DNA of 64,000 bases from Symsagittifera roscoffensis (lineage: Eukaryota; Xenacoelomorpha; Acoela; Convolutidae), in the NCBI RefSeq assembly GCF_963678635.1, contig NC_087069.1, positions 39,209,076 to 39,273,075 on the forward strand, given 5' to 3'. The notes beneath the pieces were generated by a model, which saw only the letters and a list, made by a program, of their open reading frames with translations, made no database searches and was not told where the DNA came from. The first letter of the stretch is position 1, and each line of letters begins with the position of its first letter. Shown here in pieces: positions 9,815 through 19,449 of this stretch. The translations under genes and the position numbers were made by a program.

Positions 9815-12800
9815 CGAAACCCCAGATGATGATGAAATCTTTCCTTTTATAGTAGATGCAGATACTGATAGAGGACAACACATATTTTGTCAAAATTTAC
9901 TCGTAAATTTATTTGAACCCGGAATCAGTCCATGTAAAACAGAGTTCCCCGATGTAAAAATCAAAAGACAAATCATAGATCACTATCTAAAAGATATATG
10001 CAACATAACACAACAGTATGGAATCTACTCTATAGAATTCACTTCCCCAAACCATAATAATAGAACATATACTATTCAAACAGACGATCTTGATTTAGAA
10101 TTTTCAAAAGTTTTTTCAGAATATATAAAAAGCATCCAATACCATAACTCACAAAGAGCAAACTCCATTTTCACCAATGAAGTTTTCGCAATAATATATA
10201 GTTATATTTCGATATTAGAAAACGAAATCCCATTAACAAATGTCTCACCGACAGAAACATCTAAACATTTAAGAGTACGACATGAAATCACACTACTCTC
10301 TAGTTATTTAAACATCATTAAAGAAAATTTCACGAAAGACGACGTTTCACAACATACCAAACACGATTTACAAAAAATTTTGGCATGGTTCATAATAGAT
10401 TATTTCACACACAATATTGATTTAATTGCACAAGCAAGAAAAAATTTTAGACCCCAAAATTCGAACGATGATACCGCTATCACAGAACAATCAGATTATG
10501 TTTGGGACCCCGAATGGTCTCATCCCGCATTTATAAGCTTTCCACAATCAATCTCAAGTCAAGCAATAGGTACAATATCTTACATAAGAGATTATGTAAG
10601 AGTAATACCATTAACAATTGATGCAACACCATTAAACTATAATACATTTTTACCCGATACACAAAATAATAGTTTAAACTCTACAGTCATACACAACGAA
10701 AACCTCAATGGAACTAGGAATCTTACTCAACAAGATATACAGACACCATCACACTTCATAAATGAAGAAATTGTACACACAACAACTACACAACAAAGTA
10801 TTTCACCAATACGCCCGAATTTAACAACACCAAGAAATACAAATCTTTCACAAACACAAGTAACCTTACAATCAACCGTTAAACCTTCGGTTGCTCCAAA
10901 ATATTCACATATGGATTACCAAACATATAGACCCATGAAAATACCATCAAAAACACGCAAAACATTCACTAGAAACAACTTTGCAGACCATAATTATAAT
11001 TATACACATCCGTCAAAAACAAATTATCAACCACAAAGAAATTTTAATCAATATACAAAACCTCGAAACTGGGATAACCCAACGGCCCAATATAATTCCA
11101 AAAATTTTCAACCAAATCCTCCACAGGATCGCAGTGAAAATTACCCATTTTTTCAACAAAATAAAAATAAAAAACAAACATCTTATCAAATGGATTATTT
11201 ATCCTCAGATGATGATTTCTTACAACCAGATATATTTGCACAAAATACTCAAGAATATCGTAGACAAGGAATACAGAAAAAATGTACAAACCATAGAAAT
11301 TTTTCTCCACAAACAATAGATGCACAACATCAACAACCAATTCAACAACAAAATCCAATTAATACACAATCTTTTCAACCAATTCAACAACAAAATCCAA
11401 TGACTGCACACTCGTATCAACCATCACAAATGCAAAATGAAATACCACTCCCATATTATCTCCAACAACATGAAATAACAAGAAACCAACTTTCAAATTT
11501 TTCTCAAATGCCAAATGCAGCAGAATCATTACAAATGACAATGAATCCATACCTTATGGGTGGATCATCAATAACATCAAACAAACCTTTAATGGTTTTC
11601 ACAGGAACAAACCCTGAATACTCTGTAGAAGATTATTTAAATGCAGTAACAGCAAACCTGATTTTAAATATAGGACCTGAACCAATTAATACGCCACTAC
11701 ATCAAAACTGGATACATCGACGCACAGCGTTAATACAAACAACCTTAGATGGCGCAGCCCAAAAATGGTTTTCAGTACTACCTCTAGAAATAAAATCAAA
11801 CTGGAAAAGGTTTACACAAGAATTTTCAAAAATGTTTGACTCCGAAAGAAACAAACAACAACAAAGAGTTTTATGTAATGAAATTCGCAGATTACCAAAC
11901 GAAACCATCAAGCAAATAGCAGTACGAATCGAAACACTAGTTCGAAAAGCATATTCATTAAATACACATGACTATAAAAACACAAAGATGACAGAAATCT
12001 TAATGATGACCTTAACACCACAATTAAGGAAAATAGCAATAAAAAAGAGAGCATCTCATCCTTCTTCAATTCGAGAACCCGATTTAGATTTTCGAAAACT
12101 AGTAGACAAATTAGAACAAGCAGAAATCACGATGAAACTAGAAGAAACGGAAAATCTGAAATTACAATACGTTAACAGAATTGAAACGACTCCCACTAAT
12201 ATTAATAATATACAGGAATCAGAGACAGACCTCGTTGAAAAAATCACTGAAATACTCAATATTTACGAAAAGAACCCAAACTTTAAAGGCAAACCATCTT
12301 TCAAAAAATGGTGTAATTATTGCCGACGATACGGACATAGTATTTCCGAATGTAGACAAAAACAGCAAGATAATCAAAATAAACCTCAAAAATATAAAGA
12401 ACCAAATAAATCATTCTATCAATACATGAAAAAAGATCAAAATCTACCGAACAAAACAGTCCACAGCAACAACAGTTCAGGAAAACCACTCCCGAACAAT
12501 ACAAATTATACAAGAAATCAATCACCATATAACTCAAGTTATAGAGGAAGATCACCAGAACGAAGAAACACGTATAATTCATCACAAAATCACTACAATA
12601 GACCAAATAGTCGAAATAACTACTCCAGATCAAATTCAAATACACAACGATTTGTTTCTAGATCTAATTCCCAATCAAGAAATAACTACTATCCAAACAA
12701 CCAATCACGAAATTCATCATACAATAGGAATAGAAACTACTCCTATAATCGAAATAGAAGTTATTCAAACAACCGAAACCAGAATTACCCGAACAATCAA

Positions 12801-15800
12801 TCAAGGAATAACTCATATAATAGATCGAACTATAACAGGCCAAACAATAATTACCAAAACAGATCGCGAAATAATTCACAAAATCGACACCCAAGTTATA
12901 ATAATCGTTATAGAAATTATTCCCAATCACCACACCGGAATAATAATAACTATAATAATTCTAATAATCGCCACAGAAGTAGTACACCTAAACATCAAAG
13001 ACAAATCAATCAAGTACAGTCTAACCCAGAAACAACATCAGACCCTCCAGGTATTGATGACAGAGTAACTGATACGTTACAACTCAATCAAATAAACTGT
13101 ACATCATCAGATTCAGAAAGTGATACTGAAAACACTCTTTCTATCAATATGATAAAAGTCGAAAATGACTATGAATCTGTCATATATGAACAACCCTTTC
13201 CATCACACATATATGAAAATCAATCAGAATTTCTTCAAAATTATTACACTACACCCATAAATTCCACACCAACGACACAAGAAACAAACGAGATTAACAC
13301 TACAGATCAAACCAATAATAATACCAAAACAAAATGCTTGAATACAAACCACATTTATCAAAATATACAAAAAGAACAACCCAAAGAAAAAATTTGGACA
13401 ATACCATTTCTCTTAGAAAGCCCAAGAAATAAAGAATTTCAACCACCAGACCTTGAAATAGATTTTTTAATTGATTCAGGAGCAGAATCAAACATAATAA
13501 ACATCCCCACATGGAATGAAATAAAAACTTTACACCCAAAGCTAACACCTCTTGAAACCTCCAGTAAGCTAGCAACAGCACAAGGATCAACATTGATAAA
13601 CTACGGAAAAATCCAATTATTTCTCCTCCCTACCAGAACAATGGAGCAAAGTAAAATTCTAAATAAGCCATTTAAACAAATATTCCATATCACTGATATT
13701 AAATATAATATCATTGGAATACCATTTATTTCGAAGTATATACCAACAATTAACATCCTAAATAGTAAAATATTAATCAAAGATAAATATACAAAAACAA
13801 AAGAAACATCCTTAACATTTTTTCAAAGATTAAATAAACAACCACCATTCTTTTCAAAATTCTACCCGATATTTAACCAACAAAGAAAACACCTAAAACC
13901 ACTATCAGGAAATATCTATAATTTTTCAATCAAACAAGTTCACCAATATGATAAAGAACAAAACAAACAAAAATTTTATATGTCAGATTTTGAATTCAAA
14001 CCTATTCATAAATTTTTCAAAATCACAATCTCTTCAATAAAATATTTGAAAAATTCGAATTCAGATATTATTTCCTTACATGTTTATAACAACACACCTT
14101 ACCAAGTAACATTACCTTTAGGACTTTTAGGATATTGTGAAACCAACGCTACAATATCACCAATACACGAAAAAGCCTATCGCGTAAATAATATACTCCA
14201 ATTACTAGATATTTGCCAATCTACAATTCTTAATGAAGAATTATCTATAAATAAAATAATAAGTAACGACAACAGAAATACGGATTATTTCACAAAAACT
14301 CCATATTTCAAACCTACATTCAACATAAGTAACTACACAGAGGACCAACAGAAATTTTTAACAATGTTTAATTTCCAACATTCACAAATAACACAAGACG
14401 AATTCGAAAAGTTAGCCAAACAGCTAATTGAATATTCATCAGTCTATGCAACATCAAAATTCGATGTTGGAAAAATCAGTTCATCACTACATCTCCCATT
14501 AAAACCAGACGCAGTTTTCAAAAAACAGAGAGCAAGTAAAGTACCAATTCACTTACATGATAAAGTAAACAGATTACTCGATATTTTAGAACAGTACAAT
14601 ATTATATCACCAGTTAATAAAGAAGAACAACCAAAAGGCAACACATTCATCAACCCCGTTATCATTCTAGCTAAAGGAGAATCATTAAAAATCGTTCTCG
14701 ACGCTAGATACCTCAATTCACTCATAGATGAATCAAAATGCAATTGGCCCATCGAACCAATACAAGTTATTTTAACAAAAATAAACGGCAAATACTTCAC
14801 AACCGCCGATATGAATAGTGCATACAATCAAATGCCACTAGATGAACAATCACGACGTTTAACACAATTTGTTATCGGAAACCAACAATATGAATTTAAC
14901 CGCTTATTCTATGGAATATCCATAGGACCAGCAGCATTTTCAGCTTTTATGAGCAAAATTTTTAGACCACTAATACTCAAGAAAAACGCAATCACCTATC
15001 TAGACGATGTTTTTATGCAATCACAAACAAAAGACGAAATGTTCAAAGTTTTAGAAAAATATCACCAAATACTTCAGAACGAAAATCTGAAGGCCGCCCC
15101 CGATAAATCACACTTCTTTTTGACAAGAGTTAAATTCTTAGGACATAATATAGAAAGAAAAACAATCACTCCATTGAAATCACGCATTGACGCTATTCAA
15201 AAACTTCAACCACCAACAAATAAAAAGAAAATCCAAGAATTTCTTGGAATGTTAAACTTTTTAAGTAAATATGTTTATAAAATGCAATTATATCTACGAC
15301 CATTTTACAACATCCTTAGACAACAAAATAATTTTGAATGGAATACAGAACATCAAGCACGATTCGAAGAAATAAAGAAACTTTTAACTGAACAAATTTC
15401 AAACACAATTCCAGACCCTGATCAACCATTTTATGCAATGTGCGATGCTTCGAACTTTGGCATCGGTGCAGCACTATTACAATCACATAATGGTACAAAT
15501 AAAATGAACCTCATATCAGCAAATTCTCGATTATTCACTCAAGCAGAGCTACGACTCTCAACTCTAATGAGAGAATGTACAGCCATAATATATACACTGA
15601 CAGAATATGAATTTCTGATACTTGGATCAAAACATCCAACAGTTCTATTCACAGACCATAAACCAATCATCTTTCTTTTTACACAAAAATCTAACCCAAA
15701 CCACCGAGTTTACAGATTTCAACTAATTTTAATGAAATTTCCAAACTTACATATAGTTTGGACTGCAGGAAAAAATCTTGCATTACCAGACACTTTAAGT

Positions 15801-17291
15801 CGAAATACACCACCTGAATTACTTACACGAAAAACAACAGTTGAAATACCCAAAAACATAAAATTCTACCTTGCAGAAAACGAAACATCACCCCGATTAG
15901 AATGCAAATATGCAGTTAAAACTGATATTGAACAATCACAAATAAATAATTTACAACATTTCCCACTTTATTTAGATTGTCAAAATAATCATTATGAAGT
16001 TGATTTACTTGGAACATCAACTTTCAAACCAATCCCATATTCTCAATGGATAAAAAATAACACCCAACAAAAACGAACAAAACAACACCCGCCTAAGAAA
16101 GACCATTTTCCACTAATTGAAAAAGAAGATTTAACTGATAAAATAAATTTATCAGGACCACAAACAAATGATTCAAAATACACAATAAATCAAGTTTTTG
16201 ACCTTCACGACCCACTTGATACAATACCCTTATCTAAATTCGAAATTGAAAACATTTTTCTCCCTCCAACAGAAACAATTACAATTTCAACACTAAAACA
16301 ATACCAGAATCTTGACCCAATAATTCGACAACTAAAATCATGGCACAAATATAAAACTAAACCTAACAAAGCAGATTCAACCATACTAGGCAACAAGACA
16401 CTCCTCCGATATTTTCGCAAATTTAATTACACAACAATCAATGAAACTACAGACCTTTTAGAATACAACTTAAACGAATCCATAGTCCCCTGTCTTCCTT
16501 TAAGTATGATTCTCATCGCTTTTAATATTTCACATACACAAAATATTAAAGGACACTCTGGATCAGAAAAAACATATTCAAATTTTATACAAAATTTTTA
16601 CTTCCCAAATGCACCAATCTGGATAAAAGTACTATGCAATGATTGTATAATATGTCAGCTAAATAAACCTTACCCAAATCAAAAACAAATAGCACAAACA
16701 AAAAAGTTATTACAAAGACAAAACATTAATGAACAAATCAATTCACGTTTTACACCAGCCTCCGAATTAAAAATTGGAACATTTGTTTTAATACCTAATT
16801 TTAATACTCAAAAAAGAATTTCTAAAAAATTACAACCCCTTCGAAAAGGACCATACCAAATAATTGCAAAACCCACTGATGTCACATATAAAATTACCGA
16901 CTCAAACAAAAAAGAAATCGTTCAACATCGAAACAACCTATTACCTTATTACCCAAAAGAATACGCACTCCGCGAATTAACTCAATTATATTCTTTCACA
17001 GGATTAAAAATCATTCAAAATGAACCACATCTGAAAAACACAGAACAAAATGATAACCCCACCGAAAATCAAAACACAAAACCAACCGCCACCAAAAACA
17101 ATACACAAAACCATAAAGAATCTCCAAAACAAAGAAAAAATAGAAAAATGACAGAACAAATAATACCCCAAGAAGAAATAGACAAATCTGAACATAGAAA
17201 AACAACAAGACTCCGAAATCAACCACGTAAAAACTACAAAATGTTCATCCCCCAATCTAAAATATTAAAGAAAGTAGAATTTAAAAAGTAA
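9789..17291 (+). CDS. Gag-Pol polyprotein with deleted integrase catalytic core
   Basis: A single 2500-codon frame. Residues 1-590 are an unrecognised N-terminal extension ending in Gln/Asn-rich repeats. A Ty3-type Gag core follows at about 600-790. A CCHC knuckle is C842, C845, H850, C855. Residues about 885-1067 are Asn/Arg/Ser/Tyr-rich and low complexity. The protease has a DSG active site at D1229. Reverse transcriptase follows with catalytic D1674 and the YLDD box (D1739, D1740). RNase H has D1886, E1929 and D1956. The integrase zinc finger is H2249, H2256, C2283, C2286. The GPY/F module (G2354-Y2356) follows only 67 residues later, so the roughly 160-residue DDE core is absent with the frame kept. 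The C-terminal tail is basic. Gag and Pol share one frame, so no gag-pol frameshift is needed. The other activities appear intact; integration would need help in trans. Confidence 0.95.
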   Translation: MSSTHTPGDETPDDDEIFPFIVDADTDRGQHIFCQNLLVNLFEPGISPCKTEFPDVKIKRQIIDHYLKDICNITQQYGIYSIEFTSPNHNNRTYTIQTDDLDLEFSKVFSEYIKSIQYHNSQRANSIFTNEVFAIIYSYISILENEIPLTNVSPTETSKHLRVRHEITLLSSYLNIIKENFTKDDVSQHTKHDLQKILAWFIIDYFTHNIDLIAQARKNFRPQNSNDDTAITEQSDYVWDPEWSHPAFISFPQSISSQAIGTISYIRDYVRVIPLTIDATPLNYNTFLPDTQNNSLNSTVIHNENLNGTRNLTQQDIQTPSHFINEEIVHTTTTQQSISPIRPNLTTPRNTNLSQTQVTLQSTVKPSVAPKYSHMDYQTYRPMKIPSKTRKTFTRNNFADHNYNYTHPSKTNYQPQRNFNQYTKPRNWDNPTAQYNSKNFQPNPPQDRSENYPFFQQNKNKKQTSYQMDYLSSDDDFLQPDIFAQNTQEYRRQGIQKKCTNHRNFSPQTIDAQHQQPIQQQNPINTQSFQPIQQQNPMTAHSYQPSQMQNEIPLPYYLQQHEITRNQLSNFSQMPNAAESLQMTMNPYLMGGSSITSNKPLMVFTGTNPEYSVEDYLNAVTANLILNIGPEPINTPLHQNWIHRRTALIQTTLDGAAQKWFSVLPLEIKSNWKRFTQEFSKMFDSERNKQQQRVLCNEIRRLPNETIKQIAVRIETLVRKAYSLNTHDYKNTKMTEILMMTLTPQLRKIAIKKRASHPSSIREPDLDFRKLVDKLEQAEITMKLEETENLKLQYVNRIETTPTNINNIQESETDLVEKITEILNIYEKNPNFKGKPSFKKWCNYCRRYGHSISECRQKQQDNQNKPQKYKEPNKSFYQYMKKDQNLPNKTVHSNNSSGKPLPNNTNYTRNQSPYNSSYRGRSPERRNTYNSSQNHYNRPNSRNNYSRSNSNTQRFVSRSNSQSRNNYYPNNQSRNSSYNRNRNYSYNRNRSYSNNRNQNYPNNQSRNNSYNRSNYNRPNNNYQNRSRNNSQNRHPSYNNRYRNYSQSPHRNNNNYNNSNNRHRSSTPKHQRQINQVQSNPETTSDPPGIDDRVTDTLQLNQINCTSSDSESDTENTLSINMIKVENDYESVIYEQPFPSHIYENQSEFLQNYYTTPINSTPTTQETNEINTTDQTNNNTKTKCLNTNHIYQNIQKEQPKEKIWTIPFLLESPRNKEFQPPDLEIDFLIDSGAESNIINIPTWNEIKTLHPKLTPLETSSKLATAQGSTLINYGKIQLFLLPTRTMEQSKILNKPFKQIFHITDIKYNIIGIPFISKYIPTINILNSKILIKDKYTKTKETSLTFFQRLNKQPPFFSKFYPIFNQQRKHLKPLSGNIYNFSIKQVHQYDKEQNKQKFYMSDFEFKPIHKFFKITISSIKYLKNSNSDIISLHVYNNTPYQVTLPLGLLGYCETNATISPIHEKAYRVNNILQLLDICQSTILNEELSINKIISNDNRNTDYFTKTPYFKPTFNISNYTEDQQKFLTMFNFQHSQITQDEFEKLAKQLIEYSSVYATSKFDVGKISSSLHLPLKPDAVFKKQRASKVPIHLHDKVNRLLDILEQYNIISPVNKEEQPKGNTFINPVIILAKGESLKIVLDARYLNSLIDESKCNWPIEPIQVILTKINGKYFTTADMNSAYNQMPLDEQSRRLTQFVIGNQQYEFNRLFYGISIGPAAFSAFMSKIFRPLILKKNAITYLDDVFMQSQTKDEMFKVLEKYHQILQNENLKAAPDKSHFFLTRVKFLGHNIERKTITPLKSRIDAIQKLQPPTNKKKIQEFLGMLNFLSKYVYKMQLYLRPFYNILRQQNNFEWNTEHQARFEEIKKLLTEQISNTIPDPDQPFYAMCDASNFGIGAALLQSHNGTNKMNLISANSRLFTQAELRLSTLMRECTAIIYTLTEYEFLILGSKHPTVLFTDHKPIIFLFTQKSNPNHRVYRFQLILMKFPNLHIVWTAGKNLALPDTLSRNTPPELLTRKTTVEIPKNIKFYLAENETSPRLECKYAVKTDIEQSQINNLQHFPLYLDCQNNHYEVDLLGTSTFKPIPYSQWIKNNTQQKRTKQHPPKKDHFPLIEKEDLTDKINLSGPQTNDSKYTINQVFDLHDPLDTIPLSKFEIENIFLPPTETITISTLKQYQNLDPIIRQLKSWHKYKTKPNKADSTILGNKTLLRYFRKFNYTTINETTDLLEYNLNESIVPCLPLSMILIAFNISHTQNIKGHSGSEKTYSNFIQNFYFPNAPIWIKVLCNDCIICQLNKPYPNQKQIAQTKKLLQRQNINEQINSRFTPASELKIGTFVLIPNFNTQKRISKKLQPLRKGPYQIIAKPTDVTYKITDSNKKEIVQHRNNLLPYYPKEYALRELTQLYSFTGLKIIQNEPHLKNTEQNDNPTENQNTKPTATKNNTQNHKESPKQRKNRKMTEQIIPQEEIDKSEHRKTTRLRNQPRKNYKMFIPQSKILKKVEFKK

Positions 17292-17891
17292 TTTTAAGAT
17301 TTCATACTTCACAATCTTGAAACCTCCGTAACATTTTTCATTTCAATTTTTCAAAATAACATGCTCACAAGTACGCAATAATTCTAGTTCAAAATAGACC
17401 AATAGGATTCATCCAATCCGCCACTTTCTCTAACTCAAACTAAGATCAATTAGACGAATAATCTAGAACTCCAGGCACATCTCTAACTATAACTTTACAA
17501 CCTCCAGGTCAAAAATAAGCAAATCACTCCAACTTGACAGCTAAAATAAATATCACCATAATACCGTACCCCTCCCTTATCTAATAACCCAAAGATCAAC
17601 AATATTTCCCCAACTCAGACCACGAATACCCCCAAAACAAATTTGATAACTTAGCCTAAAGTAACAAAATGAAGATTTTAATTAGCCTAAAGTATAAAAA
17701 TCTCACCATACCCCGGATCATTTGACAAACAAAAATAAAGAAAAAGACGACCTCCCAGTCACCATGAAAATTGCCCCCAACAATTTTTTACAAAACTCAA
17801 CCCACTTGTCAAAAAACTAATAAATAATTCGACCACACTAGAAAATCGCCTCAAACAGCAAAAAATATTCGACCAAGAGATCATTTCTTAA
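17292..17891 (+). other. Spacer between gag-pol and downstream ORFs
   Basis: 600 nt with no ORF of note. It contains a short direct repeat (TTAGCCTAAAGTA at about 17652 and 17680), the second copy running into GTATAAAAATC at about 17690. That TATA-like box could be an internal promoter, or the region could supply splice acceptors for a downstream mRNA. Neither is shown. Confidence 0.35.
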
Positions 17892-18122
17892 ATGCTCTTC
17901 TCTCAAACAGTTGCTCAAATACTTATAAATTTTAAACATTTTTTTACAATACTTGAAACCTTTATAATATTTCTTTTTGATATACTTGAATCTTTTCTAA
18001 TAATCCTAATCATTTTTTGTAACATTTTTTTAATTTTCTACACTATACTCGAACTATTCCTCCAACTTTCCAAAACCCTTGATTATATCCACAGGTACGA
18101 TTTATACAACTTGTCTAAATGA
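17892..18122 (+). CDS. Retroelement ORF, 76-residue hydrophobic protein
   Basis: Small ORF rich in Phe, Ile and Leu across residues 10-60 (ETFIIFLFDILESFLIILII and beyond), predicted by eye to span a membrane once or twice, with a hydrophilic C-terminus. No family recognised. Its stop TGA overlaps the next ORF's ATG as ATGA at 18119-18122, a layout typical of coupled translation. A good splice donor (ACAG|GTACGA at 18094/18095) lies inside it. Low complexity and AT-richness mean it could be fortuitous; the overlap is the main reason to list it. Confidence 0.4.
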   Translation: MLFSQTVAQILINFKHFFTILETFIIFLFDILESFLIILIIFCNIFLIFYTILELFLQLSKTLDYIHRYDLYNLSK

Positions 18123-18307
18123 TACGAACAATTTTCAGTAGAACTGATATTTTTTTATTGTTTGTAATTTTCATAACATTTTTATCATCCCTCATTTTGA
18201 CAATATGTAAATGTATAAAGAAAGCAATCTTCACATTTGCCCTAGCAACAATCCTTCTAATTCTTTTTTTGGAAGAATATTATAATAAACACAAAATTTC
18301 TCACTAA
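18119..18307 (+). CDS. Retroelement ORF, 62-residue membrane protein
   Basis: Begins in an ATGA overlap with the preceding ORF. Residues 11-30 (DIFLLFVIFITFLSSLILTI) and 38-52 are strongly hydrophobic and separated by a Cys/Lys hinge (CKCIKK), giving a two-helix hairpin like small viral channel proteins. No homology is claimed. It ends eight bases before the next open frame starts, so it cannot reach that frame by simple frameshifting. Confidence 0.4.
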   Translation: MIRTIFSRTDIFLLFVIFITFLSSLILTICKCIKKAIFTFALATILLILFLEEYYNKHKISH

Positions 18308-18315
18308 AGTAATAA

Positions 18316-19449
18316 TTCAAAAAACTATCAAAAATTGCTACCCAACAGTCACAGAATCAGTCTTCACCGACATCATCCCAAGATAACCAAACACCACCTT
18401 CAACTACTCAAAATCCTCAAATATCTACACGAATTTCTTTTCAAGACAATCCATACACTTTTGAAGAACGACATGCTCGTTTATCAGAACCACTAGAACC
18501 AGTTCAACGACAAGCACCTTTAAGCGAACCAACATATAACCTATACCCAACACTACCACAAGAACTAAATAGAATAAGAAATTCTAGTCAAAACCAAAAT
18601 ACAGTCGAAATAAATAGACAAATTATACATCCTCGACGAAACAGAAATTTTCAAACTCCCCGAGTTCATTTTGATATACCTCAATCCCCATCACAAAACA
18701 CTCCAGAAAACCCCATTGGTATATTACCAGAAACCCCTACGCTTCTTTCACAACGTAGCACCTCAAGCCTACCATCAGATTACTTAGGTTCAACACCAAC
18801 ATCTGAACAAATACGTGAAAATCCCTTTAACCCCCCAAACCAGGCATCACGATTTCCATATTGGACTACACATTCATTTACACAAGGTGAACCAAATTTA
18901 GTCAATGACCCCATAGATATTTCTACGGATACAACAACATCCTCATCACTACCAGAAACATTATCACTACCATCAACACCATCAATAAGCCAGTTTTCAC
19001 CACCACCCTTTAACTTAAATTTTCCAAATAATCTCGACGCCAGATATCGAGAACAATCATCAATAAATATTCCTTTAAGACTAGATTGGAATACATTTAC
19101 AGCACCTCCACCACTATTTGGACAACATCAAGAAAGTAACCGCCTTCATAACTGGGCACTTAATAGACTACAATATCGCCAAGATATTCACAACGATATC
19201 CGTGATCACAATATTCAAATACTCCAACAAAACAGTTTACAATTAAAGTTTGAAATAACAGTTAAGTTAAATAATATTACCCAACATCCCTACCCATTAA
19301 ATCCACCTAACATAACAGCTCAATCACTACCACCACCGTTTATAACTACTGAAGTAATATACAAATACGACAGATATACCAAAAACACAATTGGCTACAT
19401 TACATTTTATAATCCATACTCAGGATTATCATACACATGTATATTCTAA
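18316..19449 (+). CDS. ATG-less open frame of 377 codons, Pro/Ser/Thr/Gln-rich
   Basis: This frame is open from the stop at 18313-18315 to TAA at 19447-19449 and contains no in-frame ATG. It is coding-like: codon bias matches gag-pol, the protein is Pro/Ser/Gln-rich in the first 230 codons, and a more ordered C-terminal part with RLHNWALNRLQYRQDIHNDI near 19140-19205 follows. It overlaps the envelope-like ORF start (19437) by 13 nt. It is probably expressed from a spliced mRNA that brings in an upstream start; a donor at 18094/18095 (ACAG|GTACGA) is one candidate. A near-cognate start is an alternative. Function unknown. Confidence 0.55.
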   Translation, partial: FKKLSKIATQQSQNQSSPTSSQDNQTPPSTTQNPQISTRISFQDNPYTFEERHARLSEPLEPVQRQAPLSEPTYNLYPTLPQELNRIRNSSQNQNTVEINRQIIHPRRNRNFQTPRVHFDIPQSPSQNTPENPIGILPETPTLLSQRSTSSLPSDYLGSTPTSEQIRENPFNPPNQASRFPYWTTHSFTQGEPNLVNDPIDISTDTTTSSSLPETLSLPSTPSISQFSPPPFNLNFPNNLDARYREQSSINIPLRLDWNTFTAPPPLFGQHQESNRLHNWALNRLQYRQDIHNDIRDHNIQILQQNSLQLKFEITVKLNNITQHPYPLNPPNITAQSLPPPFITTEVIYKYDRYTKNTIGYITFYNPYSGLSYTCIF

